Source: Strongylocentrotus purpuratus (Eukaryota > Echinodermata > Echinoidea > Camarodonta > Strongylocentrotidae). Taken from it: a stretch of 64,000 bases of DNA. Position numbers and translations under genes: made by a program. This document shows positions 21,201 through 33,700 of this stretch, in pieces; positions within the stretch are counted from its first letter, which is position 1, and every line of letters begins with the position of its first letter. The notes under the pieces were generated by a model. That model was not told where the DNA came from, searched no databases, and saw only the letters and a program-made list of their open reading frames with translations. Location of the stretch: positions 186,001-250,000 of the forward strand of contig NW_022145525.1 in the NCBI RefSeq assembly GCF_000002235.5, read 5' to 3'.

Positions 21201-24200
21201 TTTGCCCTTCCATGAGTTATGTTCATCTTGCCATTTATCAGAGAAAGAGTTCAGCTGGTACTGACCAGGCCCAAGAAGATGGTGACCCTAAAATAAAAAT
21301 CATAATAACAACAACGATTATAAATCAATCAATCTCTCATCGTATGTTCCATGTCAGATTCAATCAGAATTCATATACATGTAACAATAACAACAACGAT
21401 TATAAATCAGTCAATATCTCACCGTATGTTCCAAGTCAGATTCAATGAGAATTATAACAATAACAACAACGATTATAAATCAGTCAATCTCTCACCGTAT
21501 GTTTCATGTCAGATTCAATGAGAATTGTTATTACTATATATCATCAGCTGCTAACAAGTAGGTTGTACACTGTAAGAGCCATGTATTGTCCATGGGAGTA
21601 ATTGCCTTCTTGCAGCCGACAATTATACTCTCTTCAGATTCATTCAAAAATCAATATCTCAATATTTGATGATTCTCTCAGGGATGCCAGTTTTCAGGCC
21701 CTGGCAAGTTATTTTCAGATCATAGTTTAGGCTTTTTTGTGTACAAAATAGCTCATTCTAGGTGATTTTTAGGCCCTCTGATCAATTCTAACTGGCATCC
21801 CTGTTCTCTTTAATTGCTCCCTTCTCTATTTCACACTACCTAGGTTTTTGCCAACATAATGTTTAGTCATGTTCTTGTCATATTTGCAGAAAAACAAGAT
21901 ATGTCTGTCTGCACATTACTCTTTCATCTCTCTTTCTCTGGCACTCAATTGCTACTTTCATCAACAACATCCTGTGATTTTTTATAAAAAGAGCATTAAC
22001 ATGTCGAAATGTATTTGTACTTTGTACACATAAAATACAGACACAAACATCAATCAAGCTGTGCTCATTCTTTTCCCTCCAGTTTTGTGAAAGGTTCAGT
22101 AGTTTGATTTTTGAAGTATTCTACTATTTTTCTTTGCTTGTTCTCTCAGACAAATTTACCAATCGAAACGTTATATAGTAAGATTAGAAGAAATAATTTA
22201 GAGTGCTTTTTTGAGCAGTAATTGATAAGTTTCATCAATTTTTCATTTATTTTCTATGAATACGTTTCTTTATAATGATGCAGATAAAGGTACTTACAGC
22301 TTTGGCAAGATGTCCCGTTTTGATAGGTGCATTTCTCTCTCCGGTAAAGAGATCATACGGCCCTCTGTTGCTTGTTACCTTACTGGTCAGCTCCTCAGTA
22401 AAGCTCTTGTTGCTATATGTACCCGGTCCAAGCTCACAGCCCTGTCAAGTAGGGAAAAAAAAATCAGTTAAGAAAAACAAAATCATGTCAGGCTTTTCAA
22501 GTGCATACATGTACATGTATGCAATAAAGGTTGTTTGTACCACATATACATTCATGAATTGTTGAGTGTCGTGTGACACCTTATCAGCCAATAAGATACT
22601 CGCTAATATATTGTACCTTATTTTCATATTAGGGAAGTTGAAATTTAAATATTTTGGACTTGACTAATACGGTAGTGAATTTTAATATAACATCTTATTA
22701 TTGTAGGTAAATGACAGATATATACATACCACTGTAGGTAGATTTCTCGGAGTAGAAGAACCAGCATCTAGAAGACCTACAGTACTAGCTGAAATTTTAG
22801 ACTTGGCCTCGATAGCTGCATGAGGTATGCCACCTTCTCCATATGTGCCAGGCCCAGGTACTTCCGTCTACAATTAGACCAAATATAATACATAGTCATT
22901 ATAGTACATGCAGACAAATGTCATACGGGGGGCATTTCACAAAGTCTTATTTCAATGACAAATAACAAAAATCAGTGACAAATCTGCTGATAACCAATCA
23001 GAAACAAGGATTTCAGCAGCTTATAACACAAATTGTCATTTGTCACTGATGAAAAGTTTTGTGAAATGCCCCCCTGATGTATGTGATGGTTCATTATTAT
23101 TATCATGCCTAAATGGTGAAAATCAAAAATATATTCAAATCTTAAAGTGATTAAAAACATATAGTATTTCAACAAACAAATGTAGCAAAATGAAATACAA
23201 TTTCAATTTGCCAAGTCATGTTATTTGTACTTCGATATAGAATCACCTACGTGTATGAAAGATCAAGAATATTGCTTGAACATCTTAGGTTATTATGAAA
23301 TACCTTATCCAGTGTTAGGAATATGATGAAGACAACCCCCCAAAACAGGTAAAATATACATGAAATTTCGAGAGAAAAAAACAGCATTCTACAGTAATAA
23401 CCTGTATTTCCCGGTTCCCCATCTAGGTAAAAGAGAACTACAAAAATCATGACGCTACATGAAACCAAACTTTTTCTAAGTAGATAGCTTGTTCAGTCTT
23501 GGCAAGTCTTGTTCTGCGCTTTCACATAAAACATATTTACATCTCTTCACATATTACATTTCTGGCTTTATACCAAGTTGTGCTCCGCTGCATAAAACTT
23601 ATCATTATCATTAATGGTAACTGGGCCATTAATTGTAACTTCCAAAGAAACCTTGATATCATTGGCTATTGAATGATGTTGCCATGGTGATAATATTGAT
23701 GGCAAATGCACCATCAGTGGTAAGTTTTATGCAACTGGACCTAGGTTTCGATTCTTACCGTTATTTTTTGTTTAAATCTCCTTGCTTTAGTCTGACATAT
23801 ACCTCTTGTACTACCTGGTTTATCAGACATAGTATGAAGGAAGTCCTTGATGTCGTAAGATCCAGGGCCTAGATTCCTTGTCTGTAAATATGATTAATTA
23901 AACTTGATTAGTACACGTACTATAATACAATGTCTGTTGGGACACAATATGATTAACTCTGCTTTTCAGTATATGGGTTAATGATCTTGTGGCTTTAAAC
24001 AGGTAAATTAATTTCTATCCATTTCTAATCAACTGCCAAGAAGTTTGGATAAACCATTCCTAAGTATTCTGGCCTCCTATCACATTCTGGGAGAGAAGTT
24101 GAACGTACATAATTGTTATTACCGGTTCTGCTGAATCAGATCGTATTTTAGCTCAGCTCTAATGTATGCATAAGTTTTATTGAGTTGCTATACAATCTCA

Positions 24201-24424
24201 CTGCAGTATTGTGAAAGATCTCCTGCTGAAAAGCATGTGTGATTAAACCATACATGATGTGTGTCTTATGGTTTGTAAGAGGGAGGAAGGTAGGGAGAGA
24301 GAGAGGGGGAGGGAGAGAGGGGGGAGAGAGAGAGGGGAGGGAGAGAGGGGGAGGGAGACAGTGGGAGGGCTGGAGAGAGAAGGAGGAAGGAAGGGATATA
24401 TATAGAGAGAGAGAGAGATACAGA

Positions 24425-24460
<36 letters not shown>

Positions 24461-25849
24461 AAGAGCAATCAATCATATGACTTACAATGCTACGTTTCTT
24501 TTCCCACTGCTCTTTGTGAAGTAGATGAGGTAATGCTGCCATACGAGCAGTCTCATATGCTCTAGACCATCCTGGACCTGATGCTTTCCTTGCTACCTCG
24601 TTGGCATTAAAACTTCCTACTTCTACTGCATACACTCCGGGACCTAACTTCCTTTTCTGAAATCATAGGAAAAACAAGTTTAAGTTTGGTCAAGGCAAAC
24701 TGAAGTAAAACTGCATAATGGAAGGAAACATCTTTCTTAAACTGATGTGCTACTATTAAAAATGGTTAAAACAGTTATCAAATTTGTTCATTGATTAAAT
24801 ATAATCAACTTATCGACTCAAATGAGGAAATTGCATGAATGAATATATTCATAGGAGAAAATTTGAAACTGATTTATCTTGCCACTTTCAAAGCTAATAG
24901 AAGAAAATGTATTATTGGTATTATTGATATGATCAAACCTTGAGTTGACAAACACGACTGTTTATGTCATTTAAATTATTTATTGTAGAGGAATGAGTTA
25001 ATGAATCAAACTTACCAGATTGTGCATAGACTTCTTATCATACCACACCTGTGTGTAGGTACCAGGCATTTTACTCTGTGGATGTACGCCAGATACATCA
25101 AACCTATAACAAAAATATTAAAAAAATCAAACATGAAGTCATAATTCCTTTATTATATTCCTTTCATAAGGTTGTTATCTCTATTGGAATCAATCAAATT
25201 AATAACACGCTTGTATGGCTGCCTTTCATTAAGAATAAGGGGTGTGTATTAAGATGGCTTCAGGTCTCATTAATAAATGACCCCATCCTTTAAAGCCCTA
25301 GTACCATGAAAAAAATGAAGATCAGTGTAAATTGTAGGACAGAAACCCTTGTGAAGCATAATTTAATAAAATCCGTTCTTCACAATAAGCATCCGTAGAT
25401 TTGATATTGGACAGTTGTGAGACCAAAAATGGAAATCCAGTTCTTTATAGAATAATAAAAAAATTATAATTAATAAATTTTAAAAAATGATATTTGCTGA
25501 ATGAGAGTAATATGCAGAGCATCCCTTTTCATATCGGTAATTAGTTTTATCTTTGTGTTCCAGACAAAATATTGAAATATATCATGTACATAGACCAAAA
25601 TAAACTTTGACAAAACTCAAAAGGCGTAAATTGCTCGGGGTGTTTCTCTCATGAAATGATCACCCAGTAAATGAACATTATAGACCTAAAGTTTTCCTTT
25701 TCATCTTAAAATGTACACGTCTACCTGGATGCATGAAGCCCGGAGGATATTAAATCATAATAGATCTATATATTAAATACTAGTTAGTCTTACCTGGCTT
25801 TCTGCGTGCCGAAAGGCGCGCCTTGGAAGGACTTCACGGAAGCAGACAT
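18297..25849 (-). CDS. CIMAP2: Sperm-tail PG-rich-repeat protein, CIMAP2/LEXM-like
   Basis: Ten exons on the minus strand: 25849-25794, 25103-25016, 24656-24486, 23881-23759, 22867-22730, 22441-22298, 21287-21120, 20037-19909, 19428-19304, 18396-18297 (stop TAG). The phases all agree and give 413 residues, close to human CIMAP2 (formerly C1orf177/LEXM). The start MSASVKSFQGAPFGTQKAR and the next exon (RFDVSGVHP) match that family's N-terminus. About nine STPGR/SHIPPO-type repeats follow, mostly one per exon: PGTY, LGPGVY, LGPGSY, PGPGTYGEGGIPH, LGPGTY with RGPYDLFTGERN, LGPGQY, PAPGNY, VGPGRY. Proteins of this kind associate with ciliary or flagellar microtubules, and some are doublet-microtubule inner proteins. 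Expression in sperm or ciliated cells is inferred from the family. Exons 3-8 all begin and end in phase 0. The symbol rests on the N-terminal and GEGGIPHAA/RGPYDLFTG matches recalled from vertebrate proteins; another CIMAP/ODF3 paralogue is less likely. Confidence 0.9.
18896..19273. mobile_element. 378-bp MITE, family B, copy a (TCAA target)
   Basis: Starts AGGTAAAGACCAGTTCTG and ends CAAAACTGGTCTATACCT, an imperfect inverted repeat. It is flanked by TCAA on both sides (18892-18895 and 19274-19277) instead of TTAA. The body (gcattgtgaaagaaacg, gttgatcat, ccagtcttggtaaagtaaca) is shared with copies at 44313, 53467 and 58191. A G run is near its right end. It lies in the last CIMAP2 intron. Confidence 0.85.
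19412..19590. repeat. Three tandem copies including the CIMAP2 exon 9 acceptor
   Basis: The unit (about 75-85 bp) holds aGGACCAACAGGGTTCTA followed by ATCATTATAAATGATGATCA and ATAAACTTGAATAGATCT. The first copy covers the real exon 9 start (minus strand TAG|AACCCTGTTGG). The second (about 19488) and a third partial copy (about 19566) lie in the intron and still carry TAG followed by an exon-like AAC or ACC start. Confidence 0.85.
21298..21530. repeat. Three tandem copies of about 80 bp beside CIMAP2 exon 7
   Basis: The unit has ataacaacaacgattataaa, a tcaatctctca segment, CGTATGTTCCATGTCAGATT and CAATGAGAATT. The array starts about 10 bases from the exon 7 acceptor region (exon edge 21287), on its intron side. 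Confidence 0.9.
21679..21803. mobile_element. 125-bp hAT-like MITE
   Basis: Perfect 14-bp ends: CAGGGATGCCAGTT and AACTGGCATCCCTG. It is flanked by TTCTCT on both sides (21673-21678 and 21804-21809). Non-coding; it lies in CIMAP2 intron 6. Confidence 0.8.
22927..23075. mobile_element. About 149-bp MITE with GGGGGGCATTTCACAAA ends
   Basis: The left end is GGGGGGCATTTCACAAA and the right end is its reverse complement, with inner inverted segments (aatgacaaataaca against tgtcatttgtcact). It shares only the outer motif with the elements at 9940 and 39917. It lies in CIMAP2 intron 4. Confidence 0.8.
24270..24470. repeat. 200-bp polypurine GA/GGGA tract
   Basis: Almost pure purine on the plus strand, ending 16 bases from the donor of CIMAP2 exon 3 (24485). 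In the minus-strand transcript it is a long CU tract just inside the intron. Long reading frames here are low-complexity artefacts. Confidence 0.95.
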
Positions 25850-26858
25850 AATCCTCACCGAAATTGTATCTGTTACTCAGTTAAAAAAAGACAAAACCAC
25901 ACCAAATGTCGAGCCTTTGTGATGATACTGCACACGATTAAATCTTTCAATATGCTTTCATATAAAACGTCACATTTTAGTTCTGAAGTATTATTTCAAA
26001 TATATATACACTGTACATGTATATATACCGATCGCGGGGACTGAGCATTGTACGCGAACAGGTGGATTTGGTAGCGATGATCCACATGTTTACAAACTTG
26101 GGGTCAAGCTTGCTACGGTTGCCATAGTGCTCATTTGCATATGAATGGATGCGCACTTTGGCGAGATCCGCCCACTGTGCTAGTCTACGTCGCAGCACAA
26201 AGCGTCATTTCCCCCTCTTTTTTTTTGGTGGGGGGGGGGGGGGGGGGGGGGTGAGGGGTTTTAAGTTTTTTTTAAGTTTTACTATGTTTTTGTTTTTGTT
26301 TTATCTTTAGTCAATGATTATTGCTGATCCATGGATTGGAGAAGAAGATTTCGGGTTAATCTTTTTCTTTTCGCGGCATCCATGTGACTCTCTTCAAAAT
26401 GCTCTCTTGTCATGTTTTCACTGATTTTCTTTGTCTTTGCCGAATTAATACTAATAATACAACAAATAATAACAAAATCATTTAGACATATCCCTGTGTT
26501 TATTGGAAGTGAGAAATACAACATGAAAGAATAGCTGGTTCTAAACTGAATTCAAGTATCAGAATCATAATAATAGGGGGTGTTTTTTAATTTTGTTTTA
26601 ATGTTTATAAAGTTTGCCAAGTATACCCGAGGCTATAAAAAACATTTCGATTTATAAAGAAAGAAGACCGGCAACATTGGTGCGTGGATAACATTATGAC
26701 GTATGGGTGCGTAACAATAGAAAGCACAATGGCGCATGCGTATAGCATATTGCTACATTAAACAGCTGCCAGAAGAGTAGTATAGTTTCCTCAGACTCTC
26801 TTTCTATTTTTTTATAAATTTTGTCTCGATCCCTCTCTTTTGTTTATTCTCTCTTTCT

Positions 26859-26867
26859 CTCACTCTC

Positions 26868-26929
<62 letters not shown>

Positions 26930-26930
26930 C
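26859..26930. repeat. (CT)n microsatellite
   Basis: About 30 CT dinucleotides with few interruptions, inside a wider pyrimidine-rich stretch. Confidence 0.95.
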
Positions 26931-28353
26931 TCTCCTTCCATCTTTCTCTCTTAGACATTCATCTAAAGTCCATTTCTCCTCGATCGCCAATCTACACAAA
27001 CAACACACACTCGCACACAACCTCTCTCTTGCCCTCTCTTTCTCTCTCTTCAAATTCGATTACTTCTATACAGACAATTCTCCACAGGTTACTTTGGACA
27101 CAACACGTATTTGAAATCAGCCGACAAACAGTTTGTTTTCATCACGGGGCGTGTATTTATTTGAAAAGATTTTCACTGATTCCCAAATTTCATGTCTTTA
27201 ATAAAAAAAATCGAAATCTAAAAAATCTATTTCCATTGAAGAGCTACAAACCTTGATAAATCAAAGTAGATTTGTGTTGCCAAGAGACAGACTATGCACC
27301 AGATGTAACATTCATTATAATATTTGCAGTCACCTGTCCATATCGTAATTACTGCTTATTATGAGCTATTGACTAACAGTGGAATAAAACTACTTTCACA
27401 TGAGTTACAGAATATTAAAGATGGCAAGTGTCCGAAATGCTGGCAGTTGTCGTTCTTTTTTTCTCTCCACATAAAGCATCATATTTTCACCCTGGGATTG
27501 AATATTAATAGTAGGCCTACCTCGATATGTACTATCAGATTGCATAATAATTGTTTTAAAACGACAGCCGTATGTTGGTGTTTAGGATAATATTCTTATA
27601 TTCCATGTCGTTGAACTCTTGTATTTGTGTATGCACATGATATTATTCCAATTTGTTACTAACTGCATTAGTGAATATATAGCCAGCTTTTTCTTCTTGA
27701 GTCGGGGATGACAAAATCTCTGAATATAATCTGTGTTACCTCCTGCATGCCCCCTTTGGTTTGCTATATATACGCTAAATCTATTTACATTATATACAAG
27801 CAAAATGAAAAGTGAAATCTCTGAACATATTGATGGACTTTATTAGCCCCTGCCCCCCACCCCCCCCCCCCCCCCCCCCCCGTTAGTTGTCTACGCTAAT
27901 TCAAATACATGTACATCATTATATACGCATAGGCCCGAATTCGACAACCTCCTTTGTGAATTCGGGCCATAATGTTGGAGCCCTATATGAAAAGCATGAA
28001 ATAGAGATTGGATTAGTCTTTGATGAGTGATGACCGTTATACCTGACTGCTAAGAAAGCATTGTGTATGCTTCATGTTAAATAAAGCGGCCTGAACATTG
28101 GCATAGGTGGGAGGCGGTTTAAAAAGAAAAGCAAACAATCTGTTTTATTTATCACTTTTATTATCATCAATAATGAAACTTTCATTGCATCTCATGCATG
28201 AAAGTTGTAACTCTTTGTGCAATGCAATCGAATTTTACGCAAAAATATGTTAAGTATGTTCGACTTTGTTTTGTTTTAATTTTGGACTTATTTAAACGTA
28301 ACATTGTTTTATGCAAAAAGCTCTTTTTCAATTGAGATGGATAGGTTGTTGTC

Positions 28354-28359
28354 TTTATT
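28354..28359 (-). promoter_or_regulatory. Candidate PLA2 poly(A) signal
   Basis: AATAAA on the minus strand, about 75 bases beyond the PLA2 stop codon. Confidence 0.45.
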
Positions 28360-28433
28360 CAACTAGAGCTCCAAATAAGCATTTTTTGAGACCAAGATTT
28401 CTCTCTACACAGACCACTAATTAGCATGATAAT

Positions 28434-30738
28434 TTAAGGTCTCTGTGCTACCTGTTGATAAGCGCCTCTCTCGTCGCCGCCTACCACCGTGGTCGATGAA
28501 TTCGAAGACGTATCGACGTGGTAGCTGACGACAGCCTGGGCGAGGCGGGCATCGCAAAACCTCTTCTCAAAGTTAGCAAAGACAGTATTATAGGAGTCTC
28601 GGTTACGACGAAGACATGAAGCCAGAAGGCGATCGCATTCACACAGTCTGAAGCCACACTCTGTAGATGGGTCACTCAATGATCCAGCTGGCCATCAAAC
28701 AAAACATAAATTGTAATATTTCAGTTAAATGCTATAGTTTGCTATTAATGTAGTTATAATTCTCGCAACTAAACCTATCTCCACCTCATTATAAAGATAT
28801 GCAAGAGAACATTATGAATGACTTTACGGCATCTATTAAATGCCTTGCCGATAATCTTAAATCGCTGTTAATTGTAAGTCCCACGCCCCCCCCCCCCCCT
28901 CCCCACTACCTTTCATTGTTAGGGTCGTCGATACAAAATAGCGGAATATCATCAAACGTACTGACGCGTCTCTAAAATGAGATTTTATTCCCTTTTTTTC
29001 CGAGCGAGAGAGATGCGAAGCGAGTTTTGACAATATTATCACAATTTATTTTTGTTAACAGGTGATGAATTTTAGAGCCAGTTTGCTGCTTCGTTTTTGC
29101 CCAGATGGACTACACAAATGGTGTCGGGGCTATACCTTGATATCCTTATCTTTCTATGCTCATTACTCCGCCAGTATACATTTTCTTCCAAAATTGTTTG
29201 GCACATGTAATCTTGAATATTCAGTGTAAGTTTCGTTTGATTCTGTGAGAATTCATTTTCTTTAATTTTTACCAGAACTCAAGTTTATCTTTAAGGGAGG
29301 AATGGAGAGAAGGAACAGACGGGTAAAGTAGAGGAGCAAGTAGAGATGGGTAAAGAGAAAAGTTTGAATGAGAGGAAACAGATTATAACTAAGATAAACT
29401 GGATGGAAGAGGATTTTACGTACCACAGACAATGTTGCCATTTCCTGATGCACAGCCTTGTTTCGTATACTGATACGAAGAGAAGTATAGTCCACAATGA
29501 TCATCTTCTACAGTCTGGTAGCAATTATCATGCTCCATACAACACCTATATAATTATAATAGACATAATCAAATCACCTCACATCCATACAGCAGTTCGA
29601 ATCTTTTTGTATAATATTTTGATTTGATTTTTATTTCTGCATTTTTTCCAAATAAAATACAACTGAATAACAAAGAACATATAAATGTAAGGTATAATAC
29701 AACATAAACAAACAATAATTTCTTCATGTCAAAATGTGTTTTTTTAAACATAATATATATACATATAATAACGAAACTTAATATTTCCATAACATATTAT
29801 CATAAATTTAAAGTATTATCCGAACTATTCTGTTGGAAAAGTGCAGGAGACCGCAATCATAAGCAAAACTTGACAAGGATGTCGGCCTCGAAAAAAAATC
29901 TTAAGGTAAACCTTAAAATATGATATGATATAATGATATGATACAATATGATATGAAATGATATTGTATTACATGTATATCATATTGTATTATGTTATCT
30001 GATATTATATCATATCGTATCCAATACAAACATCTTTGGGTAATGCTATTGATATCAGAGTGTACTATGTTTTATGATAAGCCTCTTTAGAATGAATAAA
30101 GAGAGTTCACCTTTTGCTTGGATGCAAATGCGATACATCTTGATTATGTTGTCATGATGGTATATAGCGAGTGTACACTTCAAGTGGAAGAAGTTTAGTG
30201 TATATCGTGGGTTTGGGAATTTCGTTCGTATCCCCTCTCAGTCCTCTGAATAAATACTAAATCGATACGTAATCTAAAATTAAGAGAGAGAGAGAGAGAG
30301 AGAGAGACTGAGAGAAAGAGAGAGAGAAAGAAAGAAGGTAAAGTGAACTGTAAGACCCACCTGTCTACGTCATCTACTGGCTTTCCGCTGCCCCCGAGTC
30401 CACACCAGCACCCATAGCCATTGAAGTCAAATCCACTCCTACCAGTGTAGCAGCTAATTACTGTGTCGAGCTCCCATAGGGAGCGTTTTTCTTTGGTAGG
30501 GGCGGCATCGACTAAAGGTAGAGATAACAACAACAACAACAAAGTAAAACATTTTGATAACAAACGAGACGGAATTAATACGCTATAGCCCATCACCCCT
30601 TCAGTTGAACAGGCACGTTTAATCTATTCATCAAGGAGACTAACGACTATATTACAGAAAATTAGGACCACAATATATTTTGCTTTAATTCATGCATATG
30701 CAATATCCTGTGAAGGTATTTTTCCTTATGTGTATGTG

Positions 30739-30774
<36 letters not shown>

Positions 30775-33700
30775 ATATTTCATAGCATGTATTACTAATT
30801 ATACTCGACCAGTAAGACCAATCAATCAATCAATCGATATTAATTATATGACAAAACAATTCAGCAATTAAGCAAAATATTTATAGATCTATATTCATCA
30901 TTTATCAATTAGTTGAATGGTTAGATCATAATGCAGGCCACTCTTTATTTATTTTACATGGTCGGAACTCTGAATTGTTATGAACATCGCAATTAGTAGG
31001 CTAGCTACAGCCAAGATAATTCGAGCTAAGTATTAATATCGGAGAATTTAGATGTACTAGATGTACAAGTGCTTTACAAAATACAATTTCCACTATCCCA
31101 CTGACTTCAAGTACAAAGTAATCTAAATTTTAGCCTTATGATATTCTTACTGGTTAAGTTTGTTATTTGGAATAAAATCACTTTCTTGAAGATAAACAGC
31201 TAAATGTAACTTAAAACCAAGTATTTTCCCTATTCTTAATCAAACTTTCATGACACCAGGGTATAGGCATATACTAGTAAATCTTTACAATTCTTGTTCT
31301 CATTTTTCGTTCATTTTGTTTCCTTTTATATATTGTATGTATTTTTTTCTTGTATTTGTGACCCTATATTCGTTTTTGTATTTGTTATGGTGGTTATTGG
31401 GCGTATTTGTGACCCGTACGTGCCTTTTCTCAGTTGAGAAGGATTTATCTTCTTATCTGTATTTCTCTTCTTCTGACAGAGGACGTCCTGCGGGGTCATT
31501 ATTTTGGGGAATGGATAAAGATGAGTTGTACAATGACGAGTTCCGAGGAGGATGTAATAATACAATCAAAAGTTTGTCAATTTGAAATAATGTTGTTGTT
31601 GTTGTTGTTGTTGTTGCGATTAATGGCGTTTCCATCGTCATTCGATGATTTCCGCCAGGCAATGTGAGAGGGCGTAGTTACTGGTCCTCTCTTAATTCTT
31701 TTACTGTTGGATCGACGATCGTGACGTTGTGTTGTGCAATTAACAATGCCAGTAAATTGTTAGTAGTTATTTTCTGTATTGTTATTCGGCTTGTTATTTT
31801 AAAGAATTCGTTAGGAAGGAAAGGATGAGTGGTTGCATATTAGTTGCGATCAGTTCATTACGTTAGGACGTTAGTTTAAAGCCTCTCTCCGTATAATGAA
31901 GCAATTCATAATTTATAAGCAATAATATTATATATCGTTCTTTATATTCCTCAATATTTCCAATATTCAAGTTCACATGCGCCCTACAGGGCCCGCCTAC
32001 GCATCAGAAAGAAAAAGAAAACACATCTGTAATGGAATCACACGATGCCCTTGAACGAGATGGACTGTGTCATGTACTTTGTATTAAGTCAATGTACTGA
32101 TGATGTAAATTGAGGTTGGCATTTCGCCAGCCGTGTTCGTCAGAAAACGGAAATTCTTTAATTCTTTGTTGGAAAGGTTGAAAGCGTTGAAAGCTGATGA
32201 TTTTCCACCTGCCTCTCTTTTCTCGGTATAAAGATATGGACCTAACACACAACAGGGGTACTACTGTGAGATCGCGTTATCTAGGATGCAGGACAAGGTC
32301 AGAGGTCGAACCTGGGACATTCTTGAGTTGGGGATCACATCAGTTTCTAGGCAAAGAAAAAAAGTAGTTTCCCAAGATTTGTACATGCATTCACGGCTAA
32401 AAGAAGGTCGAATTAGAGGGTCTCGTGACAAATAACTACATTCAATGACAATGTTATGCATCATAAAGGGTGAAAATTGAACAACTATAATGCATCCTTT
32501 GTAAAAAAAAAAAAAATGCAAATGGCTGCAGACTTATAAATTACAATGTACTTCGATTTTTGTTTTGGTTATTGCATGTTCGTGACTAAAATTAAATGTT
32601 TATCATCATCATATCCGACATAAATATCGAATAATTTAACAAGGAAATAAGGAAAGAGTGCATACTCTAGCTTGAAAGCAATTAGTTCTGCATATTATTC
32701 ACTTAATGTTTAGGATGTTATAATATTAGGGTTGCCTTCCTCTGGAAACCAGTAATAGCTGAATCATAGTGGAATGTATACACTCCATGTAAACCAGTAA
32801 GTTAAATAACTCGTTTGAGTGTGGAATTCACTTTTGTAAGCGCGGACTAGCTGTTCAAGCATAATGACTTCTAGGACCCACTTTATTCTCTACCGTAATT
32901 AAGTTCTTTCCAGAGTAATTATGTCCATCCATGTAGGTTCAGTAGGTTCGTATAGAAAAAGCGAACATTTCCATGAGGTATTGTAGACATTACCAAAATA
33001 TATTTTGGAGGATTACCAAAATATAATTTGGAGGATAAAGAATATTATTCTCATAACTTATAAAATCATGCTAATTATATTCACATTGACAAATTTTATA
33101 TATAAATACGCATATATATAAATGTATATACACGTAATATTTATATACCGTCAGCGAATTTGATAGTAAACATCAAAATAAGTTTATGACAAGATTACGC
33201 CCTAACAAGACAAGAACAAAGTGTCGGGAAGTGGGGGGGGGGAGGATGGGGTCTTCTCTTTCGAAGGCAAACGCTAAAAATGAATATTCATGAAAGAGGA
33301 CCGGCAGGAGACAACTTGTGATCGGTATAGTTACTATACAAACGAGTAATAATTTTATATGATATAAGATTATGATGATGATTCACAGTATTATGGCGCC
33401 AATTTCTGTTTAAACTCATAAAAGGCGCACTATCCTCCAATCGATGAAGTGAGTTTACCATTTGGCAAAACAGGTAAGTTTGGAGGCATGATTTACTATG
33501 GTAATGTGGATACACCACGGATAATCATGATGAATCGTACATAAACATGTAAATTGTCAATATGATATATATAACCGATCTATAGTATATTACACTAAAA
33601 GTGCGGCAATTTAGGGGTGACATGCCTCCATAAAATCTTTAAGACGATCGTCATCAAGTCGAAGTTTCGGAAACATTGCAAATATCAGTAAAGCACACAA

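Larger units (their letters stand above)
25850..28433. other. Intergenic region between CIMAP2 5' end and PLA2 3' end
   Basis: The first 400 bases should hold the CIMAP2 promoter. An octamer ATTTGCAT is at 26133-26140 and a GTTGCCATAG string, half of an RFX X-box, is near 26117. A G run of about 24 is at 26228-26251. Pyrimidine repeats with about 25 CT units cover 26813-27055, and a C run is at 27851-27880. No gene was recognised. Confidence 0.5.

Noticed and set aside
24148..24635. Long Ser/Leu- or Arg/Glu-rich frames on both strands
   Set aside because: They come from the GA/CT tract. The only coding part is CIMAP2 exon 3 (24656-24486).
26117..26140. X-box (RFX) and octamer motifs upstream of the ciliary gene
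   Set aside because: Only a half X-box is present and an isolated octamer is expected by chance in AT-rich DNA; not called as regulatory features.
26821..27256. Ser/Leu-rich plus-strand frames
   Set aside because: Products of the (CT)n microsatellite with no domain and no splice support.
30512..30596. In-frame Met and hydrophobic stretch upstream of PLA2 exon 2
   Set aside because: It looks like a signal peptide, but a real signal-peptide exon at 34213-34162 joins exon 2 exactly through G|TC, and a good acceptor separates this stretch from the exon.
31250..31667. 111-codon plus-strand frame within PLA2 intron 1
   Set aside because: No recognised motif; a possible acceptor at about 31480 leads to a stop in the other frames. 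Treated as accidental.
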